The notes under the pieces: generated by a model | Databases searched by the model: none | Told to the model about the DNA's origin: nothing | The model's input: the letters and a program-made list of their open reading frames with translations, nothing else | Position numbers and translations under genes: made by a program | Source of the DNA: Beijerinckiaceae bacterium | GTDB lineage: Bacteria; Pseudomonadota; Alphaproteobacteria; Rhizobiales; Beijerinckiaceae | Assembly: GCA_027531565.1 (NCBI GenBank) | Contig: JAPZSB010000008.1 | Coordinates: forward strand, 212,350 to 276,349 | Length of the DNA: 64,000 bases | Direction of reading: 5' to 3' | Shown here: in pieces, positions 46,538-56,719 of the stretch | Position numbering within the stretch: position 1 is the first letter of the stretch | How the letters are laid out: the number at the start of each line of letters is the position of its first letter

Positions 46538-46940
46538 ACTAACTTGTGAATCGTGGGGACAATTCGCCGATTCTCCGCAACGATATGATGAGTCAGGATT
46601 TTTCTTGGCGGGTGACTCGGGGGCCTCCCGATCGGGCAAAAAATCAAGCGGAATCTTCGGCGAATTTCGCCGCATCCGGCGCTTCAGCCGGCAACGATTC
46701 CGGGGGGTGATTCCCGATTCCGGCCTGCCGGGCAGATACCAGATCTGGGGGCTCCGACGGCGGGAGGCACAAGCGTCCGGCTGGCTCGGTGCCCTGAAAA
46801 CACGCGGGAATCCCGGCCTTCGTCCTTGGAATCGCTGGACCTTGGCCGGTAAATTTGCGAGAAGCTCCCGCAGTGCCGCTGGTTGGCGCGGGCGGACGAA
46901 TCACCCGAGGCCTGCCAGCGATTCGCCAAACCGGAAGACC

Positions 46941-47348
46941 ATGATGAAGACCCTTCTCCTGCAGATTTTCACCTGGTGGAATGGCCAGACCCTCGGCACC
47001 CGCTTCTGGACATGGCGCAAGGGCGAGAAGGTCGGAACCGACCAGTTCGGCAATACCTATTACCGGACGCGCGGCGGTGCGAAGGATCCCGCGCTCGGCC
47101 ATGAGCGCCGCTGGGTGATCTACAATGGCGAGGCGGATGCCTCGATGATCCCGCCGGGCTGGCATGGCTGGATCCATCACCGAGTCGCGCTGCCCCCGAC
47201 GCAGGAGGAGTACGCGATGCGGGAATGGGAATTGCCGCATCAGGGCAATCCGACCGGAACAGCCGGGGCCTATCGCCCCGCCGGCTCGATCCTCGCCCAG
47301 GGACAACCCGCCGGCACGCGTGGCGAATACGAACCCTGGCGCCCGTAA
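46941..47348 (+). CDS. NADH:ubiquinone oxidoreductase accessory subunit, NDUFA12-like
   Basis: 135 residues (a second ATG is three bases in). LLQIFTWWNGQTLGTRFWTW, GEKVGTDQFGNTYYR, RRWVIYNGEADASMIPPGWHGWIHH and NPTGTAGAYRP match the complex I B17.2/NDUFA12 family, which in alphaproteobacteria is encoded away from the nuo operon. It caps the peripheral arm of complex I. It precedes the DUF2155 gene, a conserved pairing. Confidence 0.92.
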   Translation: MMKTLLLQIFTWWNGQTLGTRFWTWRKGEKVGTDQFGNTYYRTRGGAKDPALGHERRWVIYNGEADASMIPPGWHGWIHHRVALPPTQEEYAMREWELPHQGNPTGTAGAYRPAGSILAQGQPAGTRGEYEPWRP

Positions 47349-47442
47349 CGCCTTTTTTCGTCCGGATTTCAGTGATAGGGCAAGCGTCGATCGGGCAAGC
47401 ACCGCTGCCGCCCCGGCGCGGGAAGGGATTCGAAGGAACACC

Positions 47443-47478
47443 ATGATCCGGCATTTTCGCATGATCCGGCATTTTCGG
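47443..47478 (+). repeat. 18-base tandem duplication at a start codon
   Basis: Two head-to-tail units (47443-47460 and 47461-47478), each starting atgatccggcattttcg and differing only at the last base, so the start codon and the next five codons are doubled. Confidence 0.9.
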
Positions 47479-48126
47479 GTGCTTCCGCTTGTCGGCCTGG
47501 GCCTTGCAGGCCTCATGGCGGCTCCGGCGCTGGCCGACAAGATCAAGAATCCGACCGCGGTCTTCGCCGGCCTCGACAAGATCACCGGGCGGATCATCGC
47601 CTTCGAGGCGGCCGTCGACGAAACGGTGCAGTTCGGCTCGCTGCAGCTGACGCCGCGCATCTGCTATTCCCGGCCGGATTACGAGAACCCGCAGACCACG
47701 ACCTTCCTCGAGGTCGAGGAAGTCAGCACCGACAACCAGTTCAAGAAGATCTTCGCCGGCTGGATGTTCGCCGCCAGCCCCGGCCTCAATGCCATCGAGC
47801 ATCCCGTCTATGATGTCTGGCTGACCGAATGCAAGGGCGGGACCGAGATCATCAAGACCCCGCCTGAAGCCGACGAGGTCGAGGAAACGCCGCCGCCGCT
47901 CGCGGCCGATCGCAAGCAGCCGCCGAAGCCGGTCTCGCCGATCCAGCGTGGCCCGGGCCAGGCCGCCACCAATGCGCCCTTGCGCCTTCCGGACAGCACC
48001 GGCCTCGGCGCGCCGGTTCCGCCGGCTGCCCTTGCACCGCGCGCCCAGCCGCAGCAGCGCTTCTTCCCGACCAATACCGGGCCGGCCCGCGGTGGCGCAG
48101 CCTATGACCCCGGCCCGCGGAACTGA
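47443..48126 (+). CDS. DUF2155 exported protein
   Basis: 227 residues from 47443; an equivalent ATG at 47461 gives 221. An exact 17-base tandem duplication of the first codons makes the N terminus read MIRHFRMIRHFR and leaves the real start ambiguous. A signal peptide (VLPLVGLGLAGLMAAPALA) is followed by DUF2155: AVFAGLDKITGRIIAFEAAVDETVQFGSLQLTPRICY and FAGWMFAASPGLNAIEHPVYDVWLTEC, ending in a Pro-rich tail. Role unknown, probably envelope-related. Confidence 0.88.
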   Translation: MIRHFRMIRHFRVLPLVGLGLAGLMAAPALADKIKNPTAVFAGLDKITGRIIAFEAAVDETVQFGSLQLTPRICYSRPDYENPQTTTFLEVEEVSTDNQFKKIFAGWMFAASPGLNAIEHPVYDVWLTECKGGTEIIKTPPEADEVEETPPPLAADRKQPPKPVSPIQRGPGQAATNAPLRLPDSTGLGAPVPPAALAPRAQPQQRFFPTNTGPARGGAAYDPGPRN

Positions 48127-48136
48127 GTTCTGTTCG

Positions 48137-48835
48137 TCAGGGCTGGCGCGCGGCTGAGGAAAGCTGCGCCGGCCCGAGCGCGGCGAGGACCGTGCCAATC
48201 TCGCCGGGCCCTTCCTGCGGCCAGACATGGAAATCACCCTGCCGGTCGAGCGCTGCATCGAGCAGGCCGCGATAGGCCTTCCTCGGAATTTCCATCGCAC
48301 CGAATTGCTGGAGATGGCTCGTCACGAACTGGGTGTCGAGCAGCGTGAAACCGCCTGCCCGCAGCCGGGCCACGAGATGGACCAGCGCGATCTTCGAGCA
48401 ATCCCGCGCGCGGTGAAACATGCTCTCGCCGAAAAAGGCCGAGCCGAGCGCGATTCCATACAGCCCGCCGACCAGCGCCTCGCCGTCATACACTTCCACC
48501 GTGTGGCAGAAGCCCTGCTCGAACAGCGCGCCGTAGAGCCGCCGGATCGGCCGGTTGATCCAGGTCGCACCTTCTTCCTGCCGGGGCGCCGCACAGGCCT
48601 CGATCACGGCCGCGAAATCACGGTCCACCACCACGCGATACCGCTCCTGACGGACGAGCCGCAACAGGCGGGAACCGACATGGAACCTGTCCAGCGGCAG
48701 GATTCCGCGCTTCTGCGGCTCGACCCAGTGCAGCCCGGGATCGTCGGCGCTTTCCGCCATGGGGAAGATGCCGGCCGCATAGGCGCGCAGAAGGATATCC
48801 GGGGTGATCGGGAGATCCTGATCGGAATCCTTCAT
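48137..48835 (-). CDS. aat: Leucyl/phenylalanyl-tRNA-protein transferase
   Basis: 232 residues from the ATG at 48835; the open frame reaches 48967, which would overlap accC. Typical motifs: [56 protein letters not shown] and [15 protein letters not shown]. It adds Leu or Phe to N-terminal Lys/Arg in the N-end rule pathway feeding ClpAP. It is the last gene of the accB-accC transcription unit. Confidence 0.94.
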   Translation of the reverse strand: MKDSDQDLPITPDILLRAYAAGIFPMAESADDPGLHWVEPQKRGILPLDRFHVGSRLLRLVRQERYRVVVDRDFAAVIEACAAPRQEEGATWINRPIRRLYGALFEQGFCHTVEVYDGEALVGGLYGIALGSAFFGESMFHRARDCSKIALVHLVARLRAGGFTLLDTQFVTSHLQQFGAMEIPRKAYRGLLDAALDRQGDFHVWPQEGPGEIGTVLAALGPAQLSSAARQP

Positions 48836-48899
48836 CGCTACGGCCCGTTTCGTGCAAGGGACTGGCGTTTTCCGCGCCGCCCGGGCGGCGCGCGTGGCG

Positions 48900-50258
48900 T
48901 CAGGCGATCTCGCCCATGCCGCCATCCCGCAGGAACTTCTCCAGCCAATGGATGTCATAGAGTCCATTCTGGATGTCCTGGTTCCGGACCAGCGTCCGGA
49001 ACAGCGGCAAAGTCGTCTCGATCCCGTCGACGACGAACTCGTCGAGGGCGCGGCGGAGACGCATCAGGCACTCATTCCGCGTCCGGCCGTGGACGATCAG
49101 CTTGGCCACGAGCGAATCGTAATGCGGCGGAATCCGGTAGCCCTGATAGACGGCGGAATCGACCCGCACGCCGAGGCCACCGGGCGGATGGAAATAGGTG
49201 ACCATGCCAGGCGACGGCCGGAACGTGGCCGGGTGCTCGGCATTGACGCGGCATTCGATCGCGTGGCCCGACACCTTGATGTCGCTCTGGCTGACCGAGA
49301 GCGGCGAGCCCGCGGCAACCTTGATCTGCTCGTTCACGAGGTCGATCCCGGTGATCATCTCCGTCACCGGATGCTCCACCTGGATGCGCGTGTTCATCTC
49401 GATGAAATAGAACTCGCCATTCTCGTAGAGGAACTCGATCGTCCCCGCGCCAAGATAGCCCAGCTCCGACATGGCCTTCGCCACGATGCCGCCGATCTTC
49501 TCGCGCTGCTCGGCATTGAGGGCAGGCGAGGGGCCTTCCTCCCACACCTTCTGGTGGCGGCGCTGGAGGGAACAATCGCGCTCCGCGAGGTGGATTGCCC
49601 CGCCCTTGCCATCGCCGAGCACCTGGATCTCGATATGCCGCGGCTTCTCGAGATATTTCTCGATATAGACGGCATCGTCGCCGAAGGCGGCCTTGGCTTC
49701 GGTCCGGGCCGCGGCCAGAGCGTAGGAAAGGTCCTCCTCGGTCCGCGCCACCTTCATGCCGCGGCCGCCGCCACCGGCTGCCGCCTTGATGATCACGGGG
49801 AAGCCGATCCTGGCGGCAACCCGCTTGGCCTCGTCATCCTCGGTGATCCCGCCATCCGAGCCCGGCACCACGGGAATGCCGAGGCGGACGGCGGTCTTCT
49901 TGGCCTCGATCTTGTCGCCCATCGTGCGGATATGCTGCGATTTCGGGCCGATGAAGCCGATCTTGTGCTGCTCCAGCACTTCGGCGAACCGGGCATTCTC
50001 CGACAGGAACCCGTAGCCGGGATGCACGGCATCCGCGCCCGTGATCTCGCAGGCGGCAATCAGCGAGGGAATGTTGAGGTAGGAATCGCGCGGCGAGGGC
50101 GGGCCGATACATACGCTTTCATCGGCGAGCTTCACATGCATCGCATCCGCATCGGCCGTCGAATGGACCGCGACCGTGGCGATCCCGAGTTCCTTGCAGG
50201 CGCGGAGGATGCGAAGCGCGATCTCGCCGCGATTGGCGATGAGGACCTTGTCGAACAT
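48900..50258 (-). CDS. accC: Biotin carboxylase subunit of acetyl-CoA carboxylase
   Basis: 452 residues, full length. [21 protein letters not shown] at the start, ATP-grasp loop [40 protein letters not shown] and [10 protein letters not shown]. It carboxylates biotin on AccB as the first half of malonyl-CoA synthesis. It starts one base after the accB stop, forming accBC. Confidence 0.97.
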   Translation of the reverse strand: MFDKVLIANRGEIALRILRACKELGIATVAVHSTADADAMHVKLADESVCIGPPSPRDSYLNIPSLIAACEITGADAVHPGYGFLSENARFAEVLEQHKIGFIGPKSQHIRTMGDKIEAKKTAVRLGIPVVPGSDGGITEDDEAKRVAARIGFPVIIKAAAGGGGRGMKVARTEEDLSYALAAARTEAKAAFGDDAVYIEKYLEKPRHIEIQVLGDGKGGAIHLAERDCSLQRRHQKVWEEGPSPALNAEQREKIGGIVAKAMSELGYLGAGTIEFLYENGEFYFIEMNTRIQVEHPVTEMITGIDLVNEQIKVAAGSPLSVSQSDIKVSGHAIECRVNAEHPATFRPSPGMVTYFHPPGGLGVRVDSAVYQGYRIPPHYDSLVAKLIVHGRTRNECLMRLRRALDEFVVDGIETTLPLFRTLVRNQDIQNGLYDIHWLEKFLRDGGMGEIA

Positions 50259-50259
50259 G

Positions 50260-50754
50260 TTACTCGATCACCACCAGCGGTTCGCCATACTCGACCGGCT
50301 GGCCATCCTCGACGAGGATATGCGTCACGGTGCCGGCCCGCGGCGCGACGATCTCGTTGAACGTCTTCATGGCCTCGACGAGCAGCAGCTTCTCGCCCTG
50401 CTTCACCTGGCTGCCCACCTCGATGAAGGCGGTGGCGCCCGGCGAGGGGCGGCGATAGGCGGTGCCGACCATCGGCGAGCGCACGGCACCCGGATGGGCG
50501 CCGAGATCCGCCGGCTTGTCGGTGGTGGCCGGGGCGAGCGGGGCCGCAGCCACAGGCGCCGGCGCGGCGGCCGGAGCAGGGGCGGCAATCGTCTGCATGA
50601 CAGGGGCCACGGTAACCTGCCGGGCCACGCGAATCCGCAGATCGCCTTTCTCCACCTCGATCTCGGTCAGGTCGGTTTCCGAGATCAGAAGGGCGATCTG
50701 GCGCACCAGATCGGGATCGATGGTCAGGTCTTTGGCCATGGATGGGGCTTTCAT
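50260..50754 (-). CDS. accB: Biotin carboxyl carrier protein
   Basis: 164 residues from the ATG at 50754 (an ATG at 50739 is also possible). N-terminal helix [28 protein letters not shown], an Ala/Pro linker (about 50-85), and the biotinyl domain with [10 protein letters not shown]; the biotin Lys is residue 130. It is paired with accC one base away. Confidence 0.95.
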   Translation of the reverse strand: MKAPSMAKDLTIDPDLVRQIALLISETDLTEIEVEKGDLRIRVARQVTVAPVMQTIAAPAPAAAPAPVAAAPLAPATTDKPADLGAHPGAVRSPMVGTAYRRPSPGATAFIEVGSQVKQGEKLLLVEAMKTFNEIVAPRAGTVTHILVEDGQPVEYGEPLVVIE

Positions 50755-50774
50755 GAGTTCGTCGTCTCGCTGTG

Positions 50775-51215
50775 TCAGACCGTGGGCGGCATATCGAGCA
50801 ATGCGCGGAGGGCGAGCACATAGCTGTTCGCGCCGAAGCCTGCAATCACCCCGATGGCAACCGGTGCGATGTAGGAATGGTGCCGGAACTCCTCCCGCGC
50901 ATGCACGTTGGAGAGATGCACCTCGATCGCCCGGACCTTGGCCGCCTTGATCGCGTCGCGGACAGCCACCGACGTGTGGGTATAGGCCCCGGCATTCAGG
51001 ATGACATCGGCCGCCACCTCGCCCGCCTCGTGGATATGCGTGACGAGGCCGCCCTCGAAATTCGTCTGCCGGAACACGAGCTGGATATGCTCGCGCTGGG
51101 CGATGGACTGGAGCGATGCCTCGATATCCTCGAGGGTCTTCGAGCCATAGATACCCGGCTCGCGCTTGCCGAGGAGGTTGAGATTGGGTCCGTTCAGGAC
51201 GTGAATCTGACGCAT
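50775..51215 (-). CDS. aroQ: Type II 3-dehydroquinate dehydratase
   Basis: 146 residues from the ATG at 51215. [20 protein letters not shown] with the active-site Tyr, [24 protein letters not shown] and [17 protein letters not shown] are the type II signature. It catalyses the third step of the shikimate pathway. It sits 20 bases upstream of accB on the same strand, the usual order in this group. Confidence 0.96.
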   Translation of the reverse strand: MRQIHVLNGPNLNLLGKREPGIYGSKTLEDIEASLQSIAQREHIQLVFRQTNFEGGLVTHIHEAGEVAADVILNAGAYTHTSVAVRDAIKAAKVRAIEVHLSNVHAREEFRHHSYIAPVAIGVIAGFGANSYVLALRALLDMPPTV

Positions 51216-51329
51216 GCTTCTGCCTGCCCGCCACATTTTGCGTTACGCAAGGGCGCTCTCTCTAGCCCAAAAGATCGCAAAACGGAAACGTCCTCTGTTG
51301 AGAAGTCCGGGCAGGCCGCGATCTGGCGC

Positions 51330-52121
51330 TCAGCACTCCGCCTTCTTGCACTGGCGCCAGGCCTGCACGCGCTTGATCAGTTCGTCATAACCGCGCGCGC
51401 CGATGATCAGCTCCTCGGCCACGACATAGCTCGGCGTGCCGTTGATGCCGAGGGCATCCGCCAGCCCGCGCGATTCCTCGAGCGCCAGCGGAATGGCCGG
51501 GGAGGCCATGGCCGTCTCGAGCTTTTTCAGGTCGGCACCGAGATCCTTGGCCACGGCAAGCGCCTGTTCGCGGCCCACGCTGCCGCGTGTATTCAGGAGG
51601 TTGGCATGGAATTTCCAGAGCTTGTCCTTGTCGAACTGCTGGCGGAGCGCCAGGGCGACGACGGCCGCGTCGCGCGACCCTGGCGAGAGGATCGGGAATT
51701 CCTTGATCACGACACGCACATTCTTGTCAGTGTCGAGGATCTTCTGGATGTCGGCGAGGCCGCGCTTGCAGAAGCCGCAATTGAAATCGAAGAACTCGAC
51801 GATGGTCACATCACCGTTCGGATTGCCGACAACCGTATGATGTTCCGACACATAGAGCGGGCTCTGCGGATCGGCGGTAAGGCGCCGGATCGCTTTCTGC
51901 TCTTCTTCCTTCTGCCGCCGCTCCAGCTCGACCATCGCTTCCTGGATCACCTCGGGATGCTTGAGGAGATATTCCTTCACGATGGATTCGATGGCGCCCC
52001 GGTCAACGGGCGGCGCGGCCGGCGGCGTGCCCTGCGCGAAGCTCGTGCCCGGGCTGGCCATCAGCAGCAGGCCGGCGGCCGCGAGCATCCGGGTGCGGGC
52101 GGAAAGGGGGAGGCGGCGCAT
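51330..52121 (-). CDS. DsbA-family periplasmic thiol oxidoreductase
   Basis: 263 residues. Signal peptide MLAAAGLLLMASPGTSFAQ, a helical N-terminal extension rich in Glu/Gln (VKEYLLKHPEVIQEAMVELERRQKEEEQ), then a thioredoxin fold with active-site FNCGFCKRG and cis-Pro loop GINGTPSYVV. This is the DsbA/Com1-like branch with an extended N terminus, as in ScsC-type isomerases. It follows the M48 protease gene on the same strand. Confidence 0.9.
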   Translation of the reverse strand: MRRLPLSARTRMLAAAGLLLMASPGTSFAQGTPPAAPPVDRGAIESIVKEYLLKHPEVIQEAMVELERRQKEEEQKAIRRLTADPQSPLYVSEHHTVVGNPNGDVTIVEFFDFNCGFCKRGLADIQKILDTDKNVRVVIKEFPILSPGSRDAAVVALALRQQFDKDKLWKFHANLLNTRGSVGREQALAVAKDLGADLKKLETAMASPAIPLALEESRGLADALGINGTPSYVVAEELIIGARGYDELIKRVQAWRQCKKAEC

Positions 52122-52153
52122 GGTTGTTCCTTCTGGGCTTGTGAAGCAGGGTG

Positions 52154-53569
52154 TCAGTTGGTCTTTTCGGGCTTTGCCTCGGCAATGTCCCGGGCGGCCA
52201 GATAGGCGGCGGAATTCGGCGGCAGCAGCGGCATGGCGCGCCGCGCGAAACGCTGCGCATCCTGGAACTGCCCCTCGATCAGGGCGCCGCGCGCGGCGGC
52301 TAGGGCGGCATTGCCCTCGTCCCCCTTGCGGCTGTAGGCCTGCGCGAGATAGCGGAACCCTTCGAAATTGTCAGGGTCCCGGCTGGTGGCATTGGTGAGT
52401 TCCTTGATCGCCTCGGCGATCGATTGCGGCGTGTCGCTTGCCACGAGCGCATGGCCGAGCATGGTGCGGATGAGCGGCTGGCCCGGCGCCAGCGACACCG
52501 CCCGCCGCAGCGGCGCCACGGCCTGGCTTGCGCGGCCGGCCTCGAGCAGGGCCTGGCCCTTCAGCTCCCAGAAATACGGGTTGCCCGGCTGCTCGGCGAT
52601 CAAGGCGTCGATCGCCTTCAGCGCCGCATCCGGACGGCCGAACCGGTAATCGATGATGGCCCGGGCATAGCGCGCCGGCAGCGAGGTGTTGTGGCCGGGA
52701 TAGCGCCGCGCAACCTCGGCCGCATTGCCGGTGAACGCGTAGAGCTTGGCCCGGATCATCTCGTGCTTCGCGAGCCTGGCCGGTGGATCCTTCTCGTTGA
52801 AGAACGGCGATTTCACCGCCGCCTCGCGCAGCGAGGCCACGCGATCCTGCGGAAGCGGGTGGCTCTGCGTGTATCTGTCGAGCCGCGTCGAGGAAAACAG
52901 CATGTCGTTCGACATGCGCTCGAACGTCTCGAGCATGCCCTTCGGCGATTGCCGCGTCTTCTCCAGGAACGTGAGTGCGGCGCGGTCCGCCGCCTGTTCC
53001 TCGCCGCGCTGGTAGGCCAGCAGCGAACGGCGCGCCATTTCCGGCCCGGTCAGCAGCGCGCCCATCGCCCCGGTCGGATTGCTGCCGACCTGCCGCGACT
53101 GCGCCGCCCCGATCAGCGCAGCCCCGCCGAGCAGGGTGCCGATAATGGCGATGGCCTGCGCCTTTTCCAGCTCGTTCCGGAGCCGGGCGAGATGGCCGCC
53201 GGAGATATGGCCGGCCTCATGGGCCAGCACGCCGATGATCTGGTTCGGCGTCTGCGAATCCATGATCGCGCCGATATTGACAAAAACCCGCTTCCCGTCG
53301 GCCACGAAGGCGTTGAAGCTGCGGTCATTGACCAGCACGACGCGGATGAAGCCTTTCCGCAGGCCCGCCGCCCCGAGGATCGGGTCGAGATATTCGCGCA
53401 TGACCTGCTCGATCTCGGCATCGCGGATAAAGCTGATCCGGCGCTGCTGCGCCTCGACCGGCACGAGCGAGGCAACCGCGAGGGCGCCCGCCAGAACAAG
53501 CGAGAGCGCCTTCCGGGCCCAGGGCCGGAACCGGATTTCAGGATGTGAGGGCAGCGCGTCCACCACCAT
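52154..53569 (-). CDS. M48-family periplasmic metalloprotease with TPR domain (BepA-like)
   Basis: 471 residues from the ATG at 53569; the open frame runs far upstream, but over other genes. Signal peptide to about residue 40, zinc motif HEAGH (117-121, followed by ISGGH), the third ligand in GEEQAADRAAL, then C-terminal TPR repeats (about 270-460). BepA-type proteins assemble or degrade outer-membrane proteins. The gene is 32 bases upstream of the DsbA-like gene. Confidence 0.92.
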   Translation of the reverse strand: MVVDALPSHPEIRFRPWARKALSLVLAGALAVASLVPVEAQQRRISFIRDAEIEQVMREYLDPILGAAGLRKGFIRVVLVNDRSFNAFVADGKRVFVNIGAIMDSQTPNQIIGVLAHEAGHISGGHLARLRNELEKAQAIAIIGTLLGGAALIGAAQSRQVGSNPTGAMGALLTGPEMARRSLLAYQRGEEQAADRAALTFLEKTRQSPKGMLETFERMSNDMLFSSTRLDRYTQSHPLPQDRVASLREAAVKSPFFNEKDPPARLAKHEMIRAKLYAFTGNAAEVARRYPGHNTSLPARYARAIIDYRFGRPDAALKAIDALIAEQPGNPYFWELKGQALLEAGRASQAVAPLRRAVSLAPGQPLIRTMLGHALVASDTPQSIAEAIKELTNATSRDPDNFEGFRYLAQAYSRKGDEGNAALAAARGALIEGQFQDAQRFARRAMPLLPPNSAAYLAARDIAEAKPEKTN

Positions 53570-53764
53570 GACGTCTCCGCAGATTGAACCGGCATAGGCT
53601 ATAGGGAGCAATGCGGTCAATTCTGGGCAGCCCGGGTCGCGCTGTTGTGATGGACGGCGAGAGCCTGTCCGGCCGCCGGCGGGACGATTGACGGGGCGCA
53701 AGGAACGTTGACTTGGCCGAAGGAACGGCGGAGAAGGCGCGGCGCCCGAGCCCGAGGAGCCCCG

Positions 53765-54937
53765 ATGCCGAGCCCGACCCTTTCCCGCCGCTCGCAGATT
53801 GCCGCGTTCATCGCCATGGATGTCCTGCGCGAGGCGCGGGATCTCGGCCGCGAAGCCGCCCGGACCGGCAGGCCCGGAATCATCCATCTCGAAGTGGGCG
53901 AGCCCGGCGCGCCATCGCCACGCTCCGTGCGCGAGGCGGCCATGCGGGCGCTCGAGGCTGGTCGCATCGCCTATACCGAGGCGCTTGGAATGCCCGCCCT
54001 GCGGGAGGCCATCGCCGCGCATTACCGCCGGCGTTACGGGATTTCGGTTCCCGCCACGCGGATCGCGGTCACGACCGGCTCGTCCGGCGGCTTCATCCTC
54101 GCGTTTCTCGCCATGCTCGATCAGGGTGGCCGCATCGGCATTCCCTCGCCGGGCTATCCCGCCTATCGCAACATCCTGCAGGCTCTGGGCATCGAGGCGG
54201 TCGAGATCCCGACCGGGCCGGAAACCGGCTTCGTCCTTTCGGCTGCAGCGATCCGCGCCGCGCATGCCCGCACGCCGCTTGATGCCGTGCTGGTCATGAG
54301 CCCCGCCAACCCGACCGGCGTTCTGACGCCGGCTCCCGAACTGGCGGCGATTGCGACAACCTGCGAGGAACTCGGCCTCTGGCTGGTTTCCGACGAGATC
54401 TATCACGGCCTCACCTACGAGGGCGACGAGGCCACCGCCCTCGCCAGTTCGGGCGAGGCGATCATCGTCAACTCCTTCTCGAAGTATTTCTGCATGACCG
54501 GCTGGCGGATCGGCTGGCTCGTCGTGCCCGAGCGGATGGTCCGGACGCTGGAATGCCTCGCGCAGAACCTTGCCATTTCCGTGCCCTATCTCAGCCAGGT
54601 CGCCGCGATTGCGGCTTTCGAGGCCGAGGAGGAGCTGGAGGCGATCAAGGCCGGCTATGCCCGCAACCGCGCGGTGCTGATGGAGGCGCTGCCGGCACTC
54701 GGCCTGAAGCCGCTGCCGATGGACGGCGCCTTCTACGCCTATTGCGATATCGGCCGTTTCTCGAATGATTCCATGGCCTTTTCGAAGAAGGCCTTGCACG
54801 GGGCCGGCCTCGCCATCACGCCGGGCCTCGATTTCGACCGCAGCGAGGGCCATCGCTTCATCCGCCTCTCCTATGCCGGCAGCGAGTCGGATATCCTTGA
54901 AGGCGTGGCGCGCCTGAAGAACTGGCTGGGGCCCTGA
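53765..54937 (+). CDS. PLP-dependent class I/II aminotransferase
   Basis: 390 residues from the ATG at 53765; an in-frame ATG at 53708 lies in Arg-rich sequence. LEVGEPGAPSP, TTGSSGGFILAF, MSPANPTGVL, VSDEIYHGLTYEGD and the PLP Lys240 (VNSFSKYFCMTGWRIGW), then RLSYAG. Substrate is not fixed by the sequence; close relatives include aspartate and aromatic aminotransferases. A small membrane-protein gene begins one base after its stop. Confidence 0.92.
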   Translation: MPSPTLSRRSQIAAFIAMDVLREARDLGREAARTGRPGIIHLEVGEPGAPSPRSVREAAMRALEAGRIAYTEALGMPALREAIAAHYRRRYGISVPATRIAVTTGSSGGFILAFLAMLDQGGRIGIPSPGYPAYRNILQALGIEAVEIPTGPETGFVLSAAAIRAAHARTPLDAVLVMSPANPTGVLTPAPELAAIATTCEELGLWLVSDEIYHGLTYEGDEATALASSGEAIIVNSFSKYFCMTGWRIGWLVVPERMVRTLECLAQNLAISVPYLSQVAAIAAFEAEEELEAIKAGYARNRAVLMEALPALGLKPLPMDGAFYAYCDIGRFSNDSMAFSKKALHGAGLAITPGLDFDRSEGHRFIRLSYAGSESDILEGVARLKNWLGP

Positions 54938-54938
54938 C

Positions 54939-55157
54939 ATGCCCATCTCCACCACGATCATGCTGGCCATCCTGATCGCGATGCGGGTGCTCTGCTTCGC
55001 CATCGCCGCCCTGTTCGTGCTGCTGGCCGTGCGCAGCCTGTTTGATGCCGAAGTTGCGATCCGCTGGTGGCAGGCCCTGCTCGGGGCAGGGATTTTCATC
55101 GTGACCGGCCTCGCGGCGGGCCAGCTGCGCAAGGCGCTCGCCCGCCATACGCGGTGA
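54939..55157 (+). CDS. Small two-helix membrane protein
   Basis: 72 residues with two hydrophobic helices (IMLAILIAMRVLCFAIAALFVLL and ALLGAGIFIVTGLAAG) and a basic tail. No family recognised. The start is one base after the aminotransferase stop, indicating co-translation. Confidence 0.65.
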   Translation: MPISTTIMLAILIAMRVLCFAIAALFVLLAVRSLFDAEVAIRWWQALLGAGIFIVTGLAAGQLRKALARHTR

Positions 55158-55234
55158 ACCGAGTGCCTTAACGCTTGACGCTGGCCGCGACCCTCGCGAA
55201 AAGCGAATCCTCCTTCGATCGTGAAAGCCGCACC

Positions 55235-56719
55235 ATGTCGCTCGATATCCGTTCCGCCCCGTCGAAATACTGGATCAAGGGGGCCAAGGCCGATTGGGAA
55301 ATCATCATCGGCATGGAGATCCATGCCCAGGTCAATTCGAAGGCCAAGCTCTTCTCCGGCGCCTCGACCGCCTTCGGTGGCGAGCCCAATGCCCATGTGA
55401 GCTTCGTCGATGCGGCCATGCCGGGCATGCTGCCGGTCATCAACCGCGAATGCGTGGCGCAGGCCGTCCGGACCGGCCTCGGGCTGAAGGCGCAGATCAA
55501 CCGCCGGTCGCGGTTCGACCGGAAGAACTATTTCTACCCGGACCTGCCGCAGGGCTACCAGATCAGCCAGTTCGCCGAGCCGATCGTCGGCGAGGGCGAG
55601 GTGGTCGTCGACGTGCCGGGCGAGGCCGAGCCGATCACCGTGCGGATCGAGCGGCTGCATCTCGAACAGGATGCCGGCAAGTCGATCCATGACCAGGACC
55701 CGAACAATTCCTTCGTCGATCTCAACCGCGCCGGCGTCGCGCTGATGGAGATCGTCTCCAAGCCGGACCTGCGTTCGGCCGAGGAGGCGCAGGCCTATGT
55801 CACCAAGCTGCGCCAGATCCTGCGCTATCTCGGCACCTGCGATGGCGACATGGAAAAGGGCAATCTCCGCGCCGATGTGAACGTTTCCGTCCGGCGCCCG
55901 GGCGAGCCCTTCGGCACGCGCTGCGAGATCAAGAACGTCAATTCCATCCGCTTCATCGGCCAGGCCATCGAGGTCGAGGCCCGCCGCCAGATCGCGATTC
56001 TCGAGGATGGCGGCTCGATCGATCAGGAGACCCGCCTCTACGATCCGGGCAACCGCGAGACGCGCTCGATGCGCTCGAAGGAAGAGGCGCATGATTACCG
56101 CTATTTTCCCGATCCGGACCTGCTCCCGCTGGTGCTGGAGGAAGAGTTTGTCACGGGGCTGAAGGCCGGCCTGCCCGAACTGCCCGATGACAAGAAGGCC
56201 CGGTTCATGAGCCAGTACGGCCTGACGGCCTATGATGCCTCGGTGCTGGTGATGGAGCGCGAAAGCGCTGATTTCTTCGAAGCCGTGGCCAAGGGCCGCG
56301 ACGGCAAGATCGCCGCGAACTGGGTCATCAACGAGCTGTTCGGCCGCCTGAACAAGGAAGGTCTCGGCGTCACGGAAAGCCCGGTCAGCGCCGGCCAGCT
56401 CGGGGGCATCATCGACCTGATCGGCGCCGGAACGATTTCCGGCAAGATCGCGAAGGACCTGTTCGAGATCGTCTGGACCGAGGGCGGAGACCCTGCCGCC
56501 ATCGTCGAGGCGCGTGGCATGAAGCAGGTGACCGATACCGGCGCGATTGAGAAGGTGGTGGACGAGATCATCGCCGCCAACCCGGACAAGGTCGAGCAGG
56601 CCAAGGCCAAGCCGACCCTGCTGGGCTGGTTCGTCGGACAGGTGATGAAATCCTCCGGCGGCAAGGCCAACCCGGCTGCGGTCAACGAGCTGCTCAAGTC
56701 GAAACTGGGGATCGAGTGA
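55235..56719 (+). CDS. gatB: Aspartyl/glutamyl-tRNA amidotransferase subunit B
   Basis: 494 residues from the ATG at 55235. [89 protein letters not shown] and the C-terminal YqeY-like tail. With GatA and GatC it amidates mischarged Glu-tRNA-Gln or Asp-tRNA-Asn. gatA/gatC are not in the window. Confidence 0.97.
   Translation: MSLDIRSAPSKYWIKGAKADWEIIIGMEIHAQVNSKAKLFSGASTAFGGEPNAHVSFVDAAMPGMLPVINRECVAQAVRTGLGLKAQINRRSRFDRKNYFYPDLPQGYQISQFAEPIVGEGEVVVDVPGEAEPITVRIERLHLEQDAGKSIHDQDPNNSFVDLNRAGVALMEIVSKPDLRSAEEAQAYVTKLRQILRYLGTCDGDMEKGNLRADVNVSVRRPGEPFGTRCEIKNVNSIRFIGQAIEVEARRQIAILEDGGSIDQETRLYDPGNRETRSMRSKEEAHDYRYFPDPDLLPLVLEEEFVTGLKAGLPELPDDKKARFMSQYGLTAYDASVLVMERESADFFEAVAKGRDGKIAANWVINELFGRLNKEGLGVTESPVSAGQLGGIIDLIGAGTISGKIAKDLFEIVWTEGGDPAAIVEARGMKQVTDTGAIEKVVDEIIAANPDKVEQAKAKPTLLGWFVGQVMKSSGGKANPAAVNELLKSKLGIE

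Larger units (their letters stand above)
46212..46940. other. Divergent intergenic region between nrdJ and the NDUFA12-like gene
   Basis: 729 bases without a convincing gene. From left to right it holds a GGTGCC/GGCACC hairpin next to the nrdJ ribosome site (46231-46245), a long nrdJ leader, its predicted promoter and NrdR boxes (46467-46537), and about 400 bases toward the NDUFA12-like gene in which nothing is recognised. Confidence 0.6.

Noticed and set aside
53570-56092. Long upstream extension of the M48 protease frame (to 1312 residues)
   Set aside because: It runs antisense through the aminotransferase and gatB genes; the ATG at 53569 gives a normal signal peptide.
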